Below are positions 5,538-7,045 of a stretch of 7,045 bases of DNA, one piece after another. Source of the stretch: Weeksellaceae bacterium. Its GTDB lineage: Bacteria; Bacteroidota; Bacteroidia; Flavobacteriales; Weeksellaceae. The stretch covers positions 1 to 7,045 of the forward strand of contig JAKOOI010000052.1 of assembly GCA_022701475.1 (NCBI GenBank). The letters are read 5' to 3'. Within the stretch, counting starts at the first letter, position 1, and every line of letters begins with the position of its first letter. The notes beneath the pieces were generated by a model, which was given only the letters and a program-made list of their open reading frames with translations, was not told where the DNA came from and ran no database searches. A program made the translations under genes and the position numbers.

Positions 5538-5546
5538 AAAAAAAAA

Positions 5547-6122
5547 TTATGCTTTTTCATCCAGAAACTCCAGGAACAGATCCAGTGCCTGCTTGCGGTG
5601 GCTGATTTTGTTTTTATCCTGAGGATCCATTTCGGCAAACGTTATTCCATATCCTTCCGGAACGAAAACAGGATCGTACCCGAATCCCTGTTGCCCTTTA
5701 TTTTCAGTCAACAGGTTACCATGGACACGGCCGTCGAAATACCGGGCTCCGTTTTCATCGTAGTAACAGAGGACGGTAATAAAGTAGGCTTTCCGGTTTT
5801 CAATGCCTTCCATTTCCTCCAGTACTTTTGCAATATTTTTGGCAAAATCATGATTACCGGCATATCTTGCGGAAAAAATTCCGGGTCTTCCGTCCAGCGA
5901 TTCTACGACAAGGCCACTATCGTCTCCCAGGCTTGGGATTCCGGTTTTTTCAAAGCAGTATTTCGCTTTGATCAGCGCATTGGCATTGAAAGAATCGCCG
6001 TCTTCTACGATTTCTTCGTGGATGTTGTAATCCGTAAGACTCTTTACGGTAAATCCATCACCCAGGATCTGCTGAATTTCTTCTTTTTTATGTATGTTGT
6101 GGGTGGCCACCAATAATTCCAT
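5547..6122 (-). CDS. rdgB: RdgB/HAM1 XTP/dITP diphosphatase (non-canonical purine NTP pyrophosphatase)
   Basis: This enzyme hydrolyses ITP, dITP and XTP to the monophosphate and pyrophosphate, removing deaminated purines from the nucleotide pool. From the chosen ATG at 6122 it is 191 residues, the usual family length, and begins MELLVATHNIHKKEE with the conserved (A/S)TxNxxKxxE substrate loop. Other family motifs follow: GDDSGLVVESLDGRPGIFSARYAG, GFGYDPVFVPEG, TFAEMDPQDKNKISHRKQAL. No key motif is missing. The frame stays open upstream to an ATG at 6197, which would add 25 lysine-rich residues (MKAVRIMEVLYYRQKNK...). I reject that start because the conserved domain begins exactly at MELLVATHN and the intervening DNA is A-rich leader. 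It lies downstream of the CPBP protease gene on the same strand, probably in one transcript, and converges on the Cys-peptide cassette. Confidence 0.95.
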   Translation of the reverse strand: MELLVATHNIHKKEEIQQILGDGFTVKSLTDYNIHEEIVEDGDSFNANALIKAKYCFEKTGIPSLGDDSGLVVESLDGRPGIFSARYAGNHDFAKNIAKVLEEMEGIENRKAYFITVLCYYDENGARYFDGRVHGNLLTENKGQQGFGYDPVFVPEGYGITFAEMDPQDKNKISHRKQALDLFLEFLDEKA

Positions 6123-6240
6123 ATCTGTTTTTGTTTTTAAATTGATTTTATTTTTTTGTCTGTAATATAGGACTTCCATAATCCGTACCGCTTTCATTGT
6201 TTCATACGGACCAGGTTATATTGCAGGTACAGCTGCGCCA

Positions 6241-7045
6241 TCAGGATCCGGAACTGTCAGCTTTGTATTTCTTTGTAAATAAGTAATAAAACAGGGCGAA
6301 AAGTATAATTCCGGCGGCCAGAAGTACCCAGTCCGGAATATGGAATGCTGCTGCAAAGCTTTCCTTTTGAGTATAGGTCATCAGAAGCGTAGAGCATAAA
6401 TTGTTAAACCCGTGAAGCAGCATAGGCAGCAACAGGGATTTTGTCCTGTAGTATACTGTCCCGAGTACACCGCCCAGCAGGACGGCACCTACGAACTGCC
6501 ATGGGTTTCCATGCACCAGGCCGAAGATCACGGAGGCCATAGCAATGGCTTTCCATGGACGGACTCCCGCATTGATCATCCCTTTCTGGATAATGCCGCG
6601 GAAAATAATTTCTTCGAATATGGGAGCGCAGATTACGGCGGTGATGATCATAACTGCCGGATCATCGGTCAGGTTCTCCATCAGCCGGGTGAAAAATTCA
6701 TAATATTTTCCGAAAAAAGGGCCTGTGGTAGGAATCTGTGACGTGATGAATTCAGCGATGAACATCATTCCGGCCATCATAGGGAAAATCAGCAGCCAGG
6801 TAGGAACGTCGGTAAGGGAAAAATTAAAATTAAGCTTCCTGCCGGTCGTCCGTCTCACGATAAAAAAATCAAAAAAGGCAATGGCCGCAAGAAACCCGGA
6901 AGCATTGGCAAGCATGAAAAACCAGTCACGGTACTGCAGGTTTTCCTTAAAGACAAACATCCAGAAGACATTGAAAACAGAAGTAACCATGGTGCCTGCA
7001 AATAATCCTGCGAAAAGCACCAGACCGCCCAGCCAGGTAAAAGTA
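6241..7045 (-). CDS. CPBP-family intramembrane metalloprotease, N-terminally cut by window edge
   Basis: This is a polytopic membrane protein of the CPBP (CAAX protease / bacteriocin-processing, Rce1-like) family. The frame continues to the right edge; the apparent GTG at 7020 is internal, since upstream codons continue the hydrophobic helix (TFTWLGGLVLFAGLFAG). Counting from that GTG, the catalytic motifs are EE at 136-137 with R141 (FEEIIFRG), H170 in FGLVHGNPWQF, and H203 with N206 in LLHGFNN. These are the expected glutamate, arginine, histidine and asparagine of the active site. About six membrane helices are visible, and the C-terminus is a short charged tail (TKKYKADSSGS). Substrates of bacterial members are mostly unknown; some protect against bacteriocins or process signal-like peptides, but nothing here specifies one. 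It is upstream of rdgB on the same strand. Confidence 0.9.
   Translation of the reverse strand, partial: TFTWLGGLVLFAGLFAGTMVTSVFNVFWMFVFKENLQYRDWFFMLANASGFLAAIAFFDFFIVRRTTGRKLNFNFSLTDVPTWLLIFPMMAGMMFIAEFITSQIPTTGPFFGKYYEFFTRLMENLTDDPAVMIITAVICAPIFEEIIFRGIIQKGMINAGVRPWKAIAMASVIFGLVHGNPWQFVGAVLLGGVLGTVYYRTKSLLLPMLLHGFNNLCSTLLMTYTQKESFAAAFHIPDWVLLAAGIILFALFYYLFTKKYKADSSGS

Noticed and set aside
5598..6116. 172-codon plus-strand frame opposite rdgB
   Set aside because: rdgB has all family motifs on the other strand. This frame has no recognisable motif and is an antisense shadow.
6123..6197. N-terminal extension of RdgB by 25 residues
   Set aside because: The conserved family sequence starts at MELLVATHN, and the extension is lysine-rich sequence from an A-rich leader. 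The overlap with the upstream mini-frame is recorded as a separate low-interest finding.
7018..7020. GTG at 7020 as the true start of the CPBP protease
   Set aside because: The codons upstream to the window edge are open and continue a membrane helix, so the gene is cut by the edge rather than starting here.

Overview
The window looks like chromosomal DNA from a flavobacterium, most likely Chryseobacterium or a close relative in the Weeksellaceae. The evidence is a secreted choice-of-anchor L protein of the kind exported by type IX secretion, a TIGR02757-family protein, several promoter -7 boxes matching the Bacteroidota consensus TAnnTTTG, and start sites without clear Shine-Dalgarno sequences. 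This placement comes from protein character and signals read by eye, not from a database search.

Layout. Positions 1-893 (minus) hold the N-terminal 297 codons of a large secreted choice-of-anchor L protein that runs off the left edge. Positions 1098-3330 (minus) are a tight three-gene operon: ribonuclease Z (TTG start), a TIGR02757-family protein 4 nt downstream, and a DUF1003-like two-helix membrane protein with a run of seven acidic heptads. It ends at a clear hairpin terminator (1021-1059). Positions 3441-3775 (minus) encode a small XRE-type regulator whose frame is broken by one base at T TTT TTA, the classical -1 slippery heptamer. It is therefore either a fresh pseudogene, a sequencing error or a programmed frameshift. 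Divergent from it, on the plus strand, is a cassette of three genes: a 69-residue exported peptide with four cysteines (3978-4187), a 263-residue exported protein of unknown function (4246-5037), and a membrane-anchored thioredoxin-fold protein with a CGSC active site (5030-5488) that overlaps the previous gene by 8 nt. The cassette ends in a perfect 20-bp inverted repeat. Positions 5547-7045 (minus) return to core genes: RdgB/HAM1 inosine triphosphate pyrophosphatase, preceded by a CPBP-family intramembrane protease cut by the right edge.

How it fits together. The flanking genes are ordinary core functions: tRNA 3' processing, nucleotide-pool sanitation and membrane proteins. The segment from about 3340 to 5540 is visibly richer in A+T than both flanks and carries a regulator-peptide-redox cassette, so it reads as an accessory insertion. 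The most interesting idea in the window is that this cassette is a self-contained system: a regulated, exported Cys-rich peptide, a cell-envelope thiol-disulfide protein that could form or reduce its cysteine bonds, and an exported partner of unknown role. That is inference from gene order and motifs. I do not recognise the peptide or the 263-residue protein as members of a named family.
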